A model generated the notes under the pieces. That model did not search any database and was not told where the DNA came from. It worked only from the letters and a program-made list of their open reading frames with translations. 64,000 nucleotides of DNA from assembly GCA_918026815.1 (NCBI GenBank), contig CAKJVC010000202.1:372001-436000 (forward strand), given 5' to 3'. Source of the DNA: Chalara sp. BL73. Taxonomy: Eukaryota; Ascomycota; Leotiomycetes; Helotiales. Every line of letters starts with the position of its first letter. Positions within the stretch are counted from its first letter, which is position 1. This document shows positions 23,848-36,157 of this stretch, piece by piece. The translations under genes and the position numbers were made by a program.

Positions 23848-24639
23848 CTAAAGCAAGAACGACAAACCCGCAATCGCAAGCAAGGGCAACGCAGGTCCCA
23901 TCTTTGCAGCAAGGCCAATGAACTCTCCTGGTGGTGGGACAGCTGTGCCCGTGGGATATGGGACGGTAGTGTTGGTGCCGTTTCCTATCGGAAGACTGGT
24001 CTTCGTGAAGTTTGCACATGTAATGCGTGTCTTATTGGCGAAGTGAACGACAATGCTGCGATTTCCGAAGAATGCACCAATACCAGGAAGAGTCGAGCTG
24101 TAGAGGTCTGTGTAGTGGGCAGAGAAGGAAGTAGTGGTGATGTTGCCATATTTGCCAGACAGATCACCTGGTTGACAGCTGCTCAGATCAGACTTGTCGC
24201 ATGGTGTAGCCTAGTATATGGTGTTAGTGTATTGAGACGATCTGGGCCGAGATATCATACCTCTCCACGAGCAAAAGGATCAAGGTGTGCAAGGGTTTTG
24301 GTACAATTTCCATCCGCTGGAACTGGGTCCACGTGCAAATGGTAGACTATATCTGTCAGCATGGTGTTTCGAGCCGCAAATTGGAAACAAAAACATACTG
24401 AAGGGACCACCAGTGCTAGGTAGGTTCGAGATAGAGATATCATAAGAAACTCCTACTCCATTAGGGTTCGCTGTGGCAACAACAGATCCCTTAATATTCG
24501 CACCGACAGGCTTGAAAAACGGAGTCTCTGGGAACGTAGCAGTATATACAACACCAACAGGATTGTTCGTCACAACTGGAGCATTTTGGGCGTTGACGAG
24601 GGAAGCCACAAGGGCAAGGCTGAGGCTGGTGAACTTCAT
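23848..24639 (-). CDS. secreted Cu/Zn superoxide dismutase-like protein, probably GPI-anchored
   Basis: Three exons, complement(23848..24210, 24261..24352, 24399..24639), 231 codons; both introns are GT-AG and the phases close. Cu/Zn SODs convert superoxide to oxygen and peroxide; surface forms protect fungi from extracellular oxidants. Seen: signal peptide MKFTSLSLALVASLVNA; HLHVDPVP with the His-x-His copper ligands, created by the exon 1-exon 2 junction (GGPFNIVYHLHV); AHLDPF; and RSIVVHFANKTRITCANF, holding the late copper His and a conserved Cys. The C-terminus is Thr/Pro-rich and ends in a hydrophobic run (ALPLLAIAGLSFLL) after small residues, typical of a GPI signal. The layout resembles the surface Sod4/Sod5 group rather than cytosolic Sod1. 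N-glycosylation motifs (NGT, NTT) are present. Whether zinc is bound is not clear from the sequence. Confidence 0.92.
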
Positions 24640-27600
24640 ACTGAGTATATCGCGTATGTATAGGTTCTTTTTTGTGATGGTCTGGGAGGAGGTTGAGCAA
24701 AGTGCAATGTGAGCTGCAGAGATGTACTCGAGTTGAGGAGGCGTGAATTTAGAAGTTCAGAAGCTTGAATTTGTTTTGTTTTGACGCCTATGTCGTGTTA
24801 GTCAATCATTTAGAAGAATATGCGTGAATCAGAAGCTTACGGAGGCCGAAATTTAACCCGAGCCAAGTTGATTATAATTAGATTCAGAGCACCAAAATAG
24901 GAATCTTCTTGAGCAAAAGCTAAGGCTGAAGGAAGATGAGCAGTCTATGTAGCAAGAGGCGGAGCGGAGAGGTATTCACAAAATGAGGAATGATTTCGGG
25001 CAAGATGATGAAGAAGCAGCGAGGGGAAGTTGGATATTATATCTTGCGCCATGATCTGCGTGAACCGTGCTTGCCGTTTGTTTGTGCGCCTTTTCGTTTC
25101 TCAGGTACGGGACAGTATGCCGTATAGTTCTGTAGGATCCTTGAATCAGATTTAATTGTGATGGCCGGAAAATCCCTCCTCTTGGGCTTCCGTTAGCCGG
25201 ATGGCCAAGGCGAGCTGACAGCGCGAAAGGTGGTTGGGTTGGCATGCCTCCTTTAGGAGTGGATGGACTACCAAATGCAAAGCAAACAACAAATCCAAAC
25301 ACCCGAGAACATCTACTAGGGTCCTGCGTGCAGTAGCTCCAGATTGTCTTCGTTTCAACTGCTGCTGCTACTCTGCTCCACCCAAAATAAACCCACTGAT
25401 GATGACGTTCCACATGGCTCCAAGCCACCCGGTAATGCTGTACAGCAGATGGGGTACGGGCCTTTCAAAGCCGCGGATGTAGCAGTGGGTGCCCGAACCA
25501 AATTGAAACAGAAGGGTTTTTTCAATATCATCGACAAAGATCGTGACTTCATTGCAAGCACAGCAGATCACAATATACCAGGATACCGCCTTCTACCCTG
25601 CCCGACTTACATTAAAAGGCTGGATGAATGCAGCCATGCTGATTTGTTCATCATCATGAATGGACGGGATGCACGGGCATGTTCGATACCAAGCTTTTTA
25701 ATCACGGCTGAATAGGGCTTACTTTGCTTGGGGAGGGTTTCCCTTCAGGGGTTGACCCGAGCCTGTGGTGATCCTCACCCTTGCCCCAGCGCTTTTGCTG
25801 CTGATCGTTGTGGGGGCTGAGCCATGTTTTTGCTAGCGTAGTCACCTCCTCAACCCATTTCCATATCCTGTAGGACCTGTTCCCTAGCCGCCTCACTTAT
25901 GTTTTCCATCGTTTTTGGCCTTCGTCCTTGCTCTATTTTAATGGATTCGTTTCATAAACCGCTTTCGAGGCGGCTAACCTACGATTTTCTCGATTCGTTG
26001 GCGCTTATTTTTGTTGCCGCGCATGTCCAAGGATATCTCTTATTTTTAGCATTTCAATATGTATCCCCGTCACTTGCTTTCCCACAGCCCTCCAATTGAG
26101 ATCGCCTCTTCGGATCTTAACAAAGAACCTACAGTAGTGGCCATGCAATGCGGGCTCTTAAATTTCCGGAATATCTGAGTCTACTAAAAGTCGATATAAG
26201 CTTTCCGTCATCGTTTCATCCCGCTCCAACCTGCTGGTCGAGCCAGGGGTGCCGGAAACAAGATATTCTATCGATATGTGTTCGGCGCCGGCTGTTCGCA
26301 CGTTCGAAACCTCCCGCACTGGTCTTTCACTAAGCTTTTCTTACTAAGGTGAAGGCACCAGTATCAAAGCACAAAGCCTGCACAGCTGGGTTCAATGTTT
26401 CGGATGCCAAGCCATGAAACTTGAATTAACTTCCTTTGATCATCAGAGTCTGGTCCGAGCGACATATCTCGTATTAGCTCGGATTATATTTGTATCAGCA
26501 CGGATAGGAAGTTACTAGTTTGCCTTTCACACAACGGCTCTGGAAGTTTCAACTCAAGGCCAGCCCCTAATATATGCCAAAGGCTGAAGCTCGAACAAAG
26601 GTCAGAGACTGATAAGTCTTGAAGGACGAGTCGAGCTTGTGGGCGTGTGATTGAATCTCTGATTAAGTTCTTGTAATTATGCAGCTTTGACCAAAATTCT
26701 GTGAGTTATGTCCTTCCTGAGCGAAAAGAAACCCATTTCAGATAGCAAACGGCATCTAGGTCACTTGAGGACGGAGTATAAAAATGTGTAGTTGGTGTCA
26801 TATATCGGTAGGTAAGACGATCAACTTACTGAAAATGGTATAATCAAAATAGTTGTGGACAAACCTTTAAGCCACTTAGAATAGAGCCGTTAGAAACAAT
26901 ATCCCTTGTTTTGAGTACAACGAATCCAGTTTCACAATCAAGCTTAGTGAGCAACAATTCATCATAGGCTTGCTTCTCTCCGGGGTACGTGGACAATTGA
27001 CGTGCAGTGTCAGGCTAGCCGGAGAGTCAAGATTCCACACTGCTACGCTAATATGGTGCCATTATACCAAAAATCCCCGATTGGCTCTTGGATTTGGCAT
27101 GGTCAGATCAGCAGCAAGTCTGGAAACCAGCCAGATAGCGTTGCGTCAAGCACACCATTTACATCTCCTTGAGAATTGTAGTATCAAATTTGCGGTGAGA
27201 ATTTTGCAAAGCTTGGACTGCAGCGCCTTATTCGAGATCGAGATCGAAATATTAGAGAACAGGCGCTGGCTGGAAACTGCTACTTTGATACTTCTCAGCT
27301 TGCACACCTGTCACCAAAGTAACCTGTCGCTGATGTTATGCTTTATGGAAGTCTTGCGCTCAATGCACTACGAAACGAGGAATTTGTAGATGAATATGAG
27401 AAAGGTACTATAATAAAATGTAGAATACGCCTATGCCTTCCTTCAAAAGTCATATGTAATTGCAGAATAATGTATTCAATACGCGGAATATGTTCAATTG
27501 ACATGCTTGACTTTCATTAAGTAGCTTTAGGATATAGAAAAACACTACAGTATTCCTTGGCCCACGTCGGTGGTTGTAACCACCCGTGAATACTCCAGAT

Positions 27601-28758
27601 GCCGAGCTATTGAGAACAATCATTCAGCTAAATGGCTTTAAAGTAGAATCGCGGCCATCTGCTTGATTTAGTCCACAAGGAGCATATTTCCTTGTCTAGT
27701 CCATTTGTATCTACTCCGTCAAGCTCCAGAGCAAGATTTCGACGCTTCATTAGTTGTTTTAAGGAGTATCTTTCATTTGCAGTTCTGTTAAGTATTTAGC
27801 CAGTTCCTTCTAATACCATAAAAAGCATGTTTCATGGATTTAAATCCAACCACGCCAACAGAAGTTAGCACCGGCAGAGCTCAACTATGGCGAGAGACAC
27901 ACATCTGGTTGCCAACACTGAAAGAGAGATATGGGAGTCAAATAGTCAGCAGCCAATATGGCGACGCTATTAAACAGCTCACAAAGTATCTTTGAAAGAC
28001 TAATTGGCGTTCCAGCCTTTAAGATAATATTTTCAAAGCTCGTCCCTTCGCAAACCGTCCGCATCATCCAGATTATAAATCAATGGTCCAACCTGAGGGA
28101 CGTGGCCGAGGATGTGTTGTGCATTCAAATAAATTGAGACTACCAATACGTGGCAAACACTTTTAGCTGCGAGAAAAAGCTTTTGTTCTCAAATGAGCCA
28201 CAATTTTTCTTGCTCCATATACCGAAACCTTCGACATTTTAGAATATTGCTGCTATCGAACTCGACTCCAGCAATAACCGCCAATAACCTAGCTAAAATA
28301 TGTATATATCATGAAATATAACAAGAAATACAATAGTAGAAGAGGCAAGAGACAAATTCAATGCTTTCAAGCCGATTCCACTTTTGCTCAACATCGGAAG
28401 GAGGCACAATATTAATCGGGGCCAGCAAATGTACCAAAATATCCCACCTAGTGTCTCAATAAACCAAAGAAATTTTCAGCCAGAGAGTATCAGCTCCGGG
28501 AAGAATATAATATAACTCGACCATGGTGATCGTTGTGATCGAAGGGCAGATGATCTATTGTTGAGGTGAGTTTGCCAAGCCAATTTTATGCCTTAGTGCC
28601 TGAAATCCTAAGACGTCGTCACAGCCGTTCCCGAATTGTGCAGCAGCCTTCAACCGCAACCCCATCAGCATTTCACAGTCCTCACCTCATCCTGCGCCCT
28701 CGCTGAAGAAAACAAACCTCTAGCCTACAATACAGCTCTCATATAGACATCCGCCAGG
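24640..28758. other. intergenic, gene-poor
   Basis: About 4.1 kb with no supported gene. A minus frame at 25368-25571 has a protein-like stretch (HLLYSITGWLGAMWNVIISG) but no start, partner exon or family, so it may be a relic. The region from about 26.6 to 28.5 kb is AT-rich. The last few hundred bases should hold the V-ATPase subunit f promoter. Confidence 0.4.
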
Positions 28759-29127
28759 ATGAAGCCAGTGTTCGGTGTTGGGCAGGCGTGGTCATGGTCC
28801 GCAAATCTCCTCCAAGCTCCCCCCCAAGCTCTACCTAACAAGCTCCCAGCATCGTCATGTCGGCATTTGCGATAGTTATCCTCTCAGTCATTGGTGCTCT
28901 CTTCAAGTCAGGCCATCACTCCATGATGGGCTCAACACAAGATCCCCAGGACGGAGCTGCCGTAGCAGCAATGGTTTTCGGTGCGGTGGCTGTTTATGCG
29001 GTACGCCATCCTCCAATGCATGTGCGGTAGCGGTACTGATGAGTTGCAGGTGTTTTTAGTCGGCTGCAGTTTCCAGGCGTTCTTACACATCCGCGATAAT
29101 CGAAGGGGGGCGATCACGCTGTCGTAG
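28759..29127 (+). CDS. V-type proton ATPase Vo subunit f (RNAseK/YPR170W-B family)
   Basis: Three small exons, join(28759..28796, 28850..29000, 29050..29127), 88 codons. The product is a two-helix membrane subunit of the Vo sector, matching fungal subunit f (YPR170W-B) and animal RNAseK. Seen: MKPVFGVGQAWSC, then VMSAFAIVILSVIGALF (helix 1), HHSMMGSTQDPQDGAAVA (the conserved loop), then VFGAVAVYAVFLVGCSFQAF (helix 2) and a basic tail. The GxAW, LSAF, ILSVI, GS..DP.DG and FQ positions all align with the yeast protein as I remember it. Intron 1 (53 nt) has an ideal CTAAC branch site and CCCAG acceptor but an unusual GTCCGC donor. Intron 2 (49 nt) is GTACGC...TTGCAG. The exons are too small to be found by ORF length. 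Confidence 0.9.
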
Positions 29128-32100
29128 CATGGCGAGACGGGGTGTACATAGAGCGATAGAACGAGGCGTGGGCAAAGACGGCGTTTGGGTGTACTGTTGA
29201 GTTTCCGCATGGGATAACCTATTCATGATGGACGGATGTGGTAGCGTACTACATACGCTCTCGTGCGAATGGAGCCTCGAATTCGAAGAACCTTCCTAGG
29301 GTGGAGTCTGCTCCTGCCGACCAGCCTACAATACGGATTTCACGTCTTCGAGGACTGCCATAGGAAATGGAGATGTACGAATTACATATACAGGCAAGCT
29401 TGGGTGCAATGAGAATATTATTATATATAAATATCAGGATGGAAGTGCTGCTGTTGGTACTGCCAGTTGTTATGTATGGGAGTTCTTTCGAGGAAAGCCG
29501 GAGGCTCTATCTTCAAATCATGACATTGCCACAGATCTTTGCATATACGCGATCCATGGTCAATGATAGAAGATAGGTGTCACGGAAACAGTGTTTCTGC
29601 GGTGCAAGTGGAACCCTCGACCTTCAAACCTGCTCACATTTCCAATTTATGTCTCAACAATATGCGAGAAGTCTCATCAAGAGGCTGATTCTATGCATTT
29701 CCATTCTGTGCTGGCTATGTCCTGTAAGTTTCGTGGGCTCAGGCACGCTCGGGGGCAGGTCGGAGGCACGCTATTACTATATACATCATCTAATAAATGT
29801 TGAATTGATGCTGAAGTCAACCTGGTCATGTGTGAAGATCTGCAGTCCACGAGTATAGAGCAGATCGCTACCCTGAGTCGCTTTGCAACTGACTTCAAAA
29901 TCATACATCTCTTGGTATATTTAGAGAGCTAAACGTTTGATCTCATATTCTACTAACTTCGACTTACGCAGTGAGCAAGATCTGGGAGCTCCATAGCCTT
30001 ATACACGCTCATAATTCGTCCACCGGCTTTGTTGGATAGCATCTATTATATCACCATCGATGCGACCAGGGTGACCTCTAATCAAAGCCCTGCATTCTAC
30101 TGTACTCGCCGGCCGAGATATCAAAAGGTGGAGGCGTCCTTGTACTCGTTAGGCTACAACTGTGATAGTAGTTGATTTCTGAACCTCCGTATGCTCCAGG
30201 ACGCCTATGCACGCCACCTCGCGACGTTCTAAAACTCTCGTATGCCCTTCACTAACAAATGGCTGACCGCAGGAGCTGGCTCCTGCAGTATCTTCAACAT
30301 AAACGGGGTACATACTGCGTCACGACCACAAATCCCCCTCAGCCTTGGCTGCACCAACAGACCAGCTCAAGATATTGTTATCTCTTCTCTGACCCTTTCC
30401 GTGACCCGATATACGGTTAGTGTGGCTATCGAAATCATTTGTGCCATACTCGTTTTGGTAGGAGAGGTTAGCTTCGCTAAGTTTGTGACTCGGGGCGCCT
30501 ATGGCTCTACGAAAGGACTCCCACATCTTGTTAGTAGAACTGCTAAAGCTTGGGAGATGTGCTGAAGAAATTGTGTAGGGCTGACCTCATATTGCTGATA
30601 CCGAAGAAGTTGAGATAACATTGTTCTGTCGTTTAGATCCACTAAGGGTTGGGGATCAATCTTCAGAGCCATCGCATTAGTGTAGCGAAATGAGTGGGCG
30701 ACTCGCCACTATCATATATCTATTTGAGCCACTGTTTTTAACTTCAATTTGAAATTTACACGCATTCTGTCACATTCTTTTTGTTTTCAAGAGACTCTAA
30801 CACGAAGGACACTGAAACTCGGTGACGAGGCCCATTAACTCTAATGTGCGAAGTTCAGATCTGAAGACCTTCCCCAACCATGCCCAGCACTTGCTGACTC
30901 TGACCTCCTAAGAATGTATGGAAAATGGAACCAACCAAACCAATGTGGGAAAAGAGTGTCTTGGTTGAAGGGAATCGTTGTGTAACGGAAGAACACTGGC
31001 TTTGACTGCTCTTCTACACCATTGCTAACTAAGCTGGGACATCCTGATGGTGGACAGGGCATACAAAGATGAAGAATCGACGAGGATTGTCCGTGCCTCC
31101 GTGAAACGGGCAGAGTGTTCAGCTACCAGATCGAATATGTAGAACTGCAAGGCCATACTGTCTTACGTCGATTGCTTCAGAGTATTGGGACTGGATCCTC
31201 TATCCCGGGCTCTAATAACTTCACTTAATCTGACAAAAAGGGACGCTGGTCTCAGTCTCACACATCTTGATCAGGCAGTTGATGATGCCGCGTAGATTGT
31301 GCCAATATATTTCCTGATAGTGGGTGTAATTTACATCACCAGAGAATTCAATTGATGAGTGGTTTCTTTCCTCAGACACCGAGGTCCCAGTAGCTGTAAA
31401 ATATGCATTCAATTTAAAGTGTACTGTCTGGAAAAATGTATCGGCATGGACCTTCCTCCGGAAGTGCTTGTGGATTTAGGAGAACGGCATTTGTGGTGTA
31501 TGCTCAAGGGAAATGTTGATGCAAGTAGACATTGCAAGGACATATTTCGATGGGCGAGACATGAACTACAATGACATTTTAGCCGTAAGTCTTCAGGAGC
31601 ACCCCTACTTCCAAAATTTAGTCTGCAAGTAAGGTGAAACTCGATTATATATCCCACTCTGATGGATGATGCCAACTGTGACCAATGATGCCAATCCTTG
31701 ATACCAAGATAGAAACTCATGATCACTTGGGCACGAACTTGCAGCTTTTGAATGATGATACTTGTCTAAACGAAAGCGAGGGAAAGGAAATGCATGATGA
31801 TAATGATCATGAAAAGGAAATTGGAGACCCGAAGACTTTCAGGGAGGTGCGTGCCAAGTAAGCTATAAAGTTAGCGCGCCTTACGCGCCAGAAACCTCTA
31901 TTCCCAGCGATGATCTGGGGAAATGTTAGACCGAAATTACTTTTCTAGGCAAAAGTCCTTTAACCTCCTCCAACTTCGACTCTTGAATCTGCATTAACAT
32001 CATCACCACCAACGATTGTCCTTGAAATTTTGGCAAATCTCTGAAATTGCATCTTTCAGCTGTCGGACTCAGTCTTTGATAATCCATAAATATTAGCCAA

Positions 32101-35100
32101 ATTGATCCTAGGCCGTGGCTGAATAGGGCACGATTTCTGCCCCCTGAACTTAATTGTGTGTGGGGAGGCCAATTAGGAAGCAACTTTGTGATAGAAAGAA
32201 GCATGTACATATATGTACCAGAGCATGTTTGTGATGAGTTGTTGAGACGAGTCCATAAATAGGCAAAGCCTTCGGATTTCAAATCCTCTATACCTTCCCA
32301 GGGTGGCTTAAAGCCGGTGATCGCTTCGAGGAGGTAAATCCAGCCAAAATCTGTATGCTGTCTCAGAGCAAAGACCTGGTACTGGCTTCTCGTTTGTTCC
32401 GAAACGGATTAAACCCACGTTTCGGAGAAAACGGCTCACAGAACCAGAACGTTCGGGTGCCTGCAGTGGCCACTTTCCGAGCCGAAGCAGATCATCGACA
32501 GCTCGAAGCTTGACAATTTCGAGCCTCAGATGAGTCTCAGCTAGGCTTAGGAACCTTACCAGGTTTTAAGCACCATGTACTACCGCCGTAAGTTTTTGCT
32601 TCATTGCCGATATATTGTTCCCTGCACAACAGCGAGATACGGAATATATCGGCACCAAATTATACACAATGTTGTATTGCTCAAGCCAAGATCACCGTTC
32701 ATGAAATGCGGCGTCCAGTGAATGGCCTTGCTGGTACGCCTTGTATAATGCCTCTTTTCTTGGAGCCCATACTGAAGTCAGCCGAGCAGTCCCACATTTG
32801 GATGATTAAGAAGATAGGCCTCCACTGGATTTGATTGTCGGGGAAAGAGGAAAGTGGGTGGGAGTATGTCAAATCGAGCTTTTTGGTACACCTCGTTGTT
32901 TTCGACCAAGATCAATATATTCCCTGTTATGTATAGTCGATGACCAAAAGATATGTAAACAAGCGAAGAAGTCTTTCAACCCTGGCCATCAAGGCCGATT
33001 TTGGAAAGGGTCGCGGTCATAGCATCGCGTGATGCTTGGTGCCCACCAGCCGTCAATTTTCTCTGTAACAACGGCTCTCAGCCTCTTTCGGGGTGGCTGA
33101 AGCTAATTTGAGGTCGTTATTCGTCTGATTTAAACCATGGTCGACGAGGACACTGGAAATGTTATGTGGTATCGGCAAATTCGGAAACCGCGGAATTTCT
33201 ATAGCTGTCTGGTTGTGGGAGATTGCCAGGTGTGCATCAATTTTGTGGCATCCAGCCTGTGCTCAATAGACAATTATGTGCGAGGAGCAGCACATGGTCA
33301 TGGCATGCATATGGGCGGTAGGTCGAATCCCGTCATTCAGGCTCGCATTGAGTTCAGGGTCTAAATATAACCTGACCCTAGCCCTGACAGAGAGAAGCTC
33401 ATCATTTGTTAGGTTTCGCCAAAAACAGAGATGCTTTACAGTAGTCTTTCCAAGTATTATTAATGACCCACGAGTGTCATATCGCTTCCCACTATCAAGG
33501 TTTCCCCAAGTTTGATTAAGCCCCCCAAAATCAAACATCGGGGGTAAATGTAAACTTTCATGTGTCGGTGTCCAAACAAATTAAGATTTTATATATACCA
33601 CTCCTCTGGGACCGATGGATACGGCCAAGTTGGTGCAATTCGCTTAGCATTGCCAGATGAAGGGAAGACTGAACTTTATTACCCCCTCTCGTTTGCTGCC
33701 CTAAGGACTTAGAATTAACCCACTGTGATCCCTGGTGTGGATAAGCTGATCCGGATCGTGAAACATTGCCACAGACTTTGTATCTGTTAGTCTTGTATTG
33801 TCTAGTCCTAGAAAGATGAAGAGGAGAGCGATACGTCACAGCAGCTTTTGGTGGTACAAGGCTAAAAACAGTCGCGACGAACTCAGCATGAAGAGTGTTC
33901 CGCCCGCGCAAGGAACCGCGTACCCGGTGAACGGGCATCGGATTGATCGACAGCTTCAAACCAGGATCAAGGCTGAATAATTACTGACTGTACAACATGG
34001 TCGACATAAAGATCCCAGGTGGATGAGTTCCGAATCTCGAGAGGATCCTCCCGCAAAGGTAGGTATTGGGTATCATTCTCCCGGAAACCCAACTACGAGC
34101 ATATCGTCAGCAGAGGATGGTATTTTAATTGTATGAGAATGGCACATGAGGCAGTGTGCAAAGCAAGCAAGCATGTTGACCACGAGATGACTACGCCAGT
34201 ACTGTACCGTAAAAATGAGATAAGATATCCGTATGGAGCCCTAGTTGATGCAATCTCTTCAATCATGCAGAGTGATGCAAAGACTCGGAATAAGAAATTT
34301 GACAGTTTCAAGAACTGGTCAAGGAATGTTCCAAGGATGTGCCATATTTGCAGAATGTATCCACGACTTGGGAGTTGCTTGGTTACACAGGAGGCAGAGC
34401 TTCAGAAGTGTTCCTCCCAAGGCATATCCCATTGTGTTTCAGAAAAGATGGCCCTGTATATCCGTAAAGACTGAGCGTGTAGGGTGTCTGTTCACTATAT
34501 TGCTTGGAACTGTGATAGCAAGGTGGATGCTTGGAAACAGTCAATCAATGGAATCCAGGCAGTTTTAGGTTGTTTTAACTTGTTTTGGTGATCTAGGTCT
34601 TGGGGCCCACAAAATAGAAATCTGCGCATCGCTTCAGTGGTTCCGCTGTCATATCATGACTACATTTTCGCTTAATGCCACCAAAGTGACCAGGAGAACT
34701 CCTGTGGCGCACCACTAAAAGTTAACTATCGAACGCCTAAGTGCTGTCTTCAGGACTCGTTATAGGTCGCCGAGCTTCATCCTGAACTCCCGGTGACTTT
34801 GCGAGCAGCAGACACCGAACAGGTCTATGCTTGGACTATGTTAGCAGTGGCTGCAACTGGTCTGTAAATGACTGTCTCAAGAGCCTGTGTTGAAGGCTTA
34901 CGGATGGCTTACGAAAGAAATTTCCTACAAAAATAGACTATGGATTCGCTAAAACACTTTGTAGGAGTGGTATGGTAGGTCGAAATGTCGATTGTTCATT
35001 GGGGAGTGACCTTTCCTTGTAGCCATCCATCTCTTCCATGCTGAGCCTGAGGGCAGCAGCCTCCCCCACCATATTTCTAACCTTCAAGTCGCTACATTGT

Positions 35101-36157
35101 CGACAAGCAAGTGTTAGCTTGTTACAGAATAGCCTCTAAGCCGCTATGCCCTATCGGAATAAGTGTGGCCGCTGGTATACGAACCACAGCTTGAGAATAG
35201 CAATATATGGGGCCGGGAGCCCATGAGATTTGTTGGCCAGGCCTGCAGTTGGTCGTTGCATGTCAAGAGCTGACAAGCATGAGGTCGATCCGCACGCAGG
35301 CTCAGGGGGGTGGGGCTTCAAAAAGAATGATGTGAACTAGGTCTCGTGGCGTTTGCAGGCATTACAGGCAAACTTCCCAGAAGTCTCTTTATGTTGGTGT
35401 CTCTGCTGGCTCTTGATGATCCCTAGATATGCTTTCCCATGAGATTTCCACACACCCTCGCCACCACAAATGTCGAGTAGTCAGTTCTTCGGACTTGACT
35501 AAGATCTGTGCCCTGTCGATGCTTTAGCTTGTCTGAACAACTTGATACCTTTTCAATATATGCAACAGGTTGCAAACTTCTGTACGAATCCCACGGAACC
35601 GACCGTCAAAAAATCTGTATAATGCGAGTGGCGTGAGGCTGTAGTCTCCTATTCGCCTTCAAAGCTGTAGAACTCCCCACGAGGGCTGCTTATCCTGGAA
35701 AATAACACCAACTGGTCTTCCTGCCGCCTGCAATCTACGCAGCACTCCCTAACACTGCACTTCAAGCCACAGACTGCAAAATATCCTATCCGCAGCGATT
35801 GAAAGCATACAAGACAGCCTGCTTAAACGTCCTTATTTTGGCGCACATAACTTGACCCTTATGTGCCTGGTTACCGCCCGTCTTACTCACCCGCCATTAA
35901 ACGCCAGTAAAGTGCCGCTCTCTGCTGGGTTAAGTCCATAAGTGGTCGTGTGTAAGCTCGCTTCCTCAATGCGACTTGCCTTGGAAACGAGCCAAATCCC
36001 ACTTGACGATTGAAGTGATTTCAAAGTTCAAGACTGGATTTGTGCAATACAAAGGACTTGCAAAGATCACCGCGCCTAACAAGTTGTTCGTGGAAACAGC
36101 CAGGTACATAGAGACCATATTCCTGAGTCAGATCTCCATGCGATACAGGCGCAATTG
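29128..36157. other. gene-poor 7-kb region
   Basis: About 7 kb with no gene I can support on either strand. Open frames of 60-150 codons occur (for example minus 31926-32282, minus 33558-33959, plus 34019-34474) but lack ATGs, splice partners or recognisable domains. A 12-bp perfect inverted repeat sits at 32605-32654. The final few hundred bases should include the promoter of the Zn2Cys6 gene. Confidence 0.5.
32605..32654. repeat. 12-bp perfect inverted repeat, 26-nt spacer
   Basis: Arms 32605-32616 (TGCCGATATATT) and 32643-32654 (AATATATCGGCA) are exact reverse complements. In RNA they would make a 12-bp stem with a 26-nt loop. No gene lies nearby. Confidence 0.85.

Noticed and set aside
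25344..25715. 123-codon plus frame and opposing minus frame 25368-25571
   Set aside because: The plus frame starts at TTG, and both frames lack family matches or partner exons.
34019..34474. 151-codon plus frame
   Set aside because: It begins at GTG, has random-looking composition and no domain.
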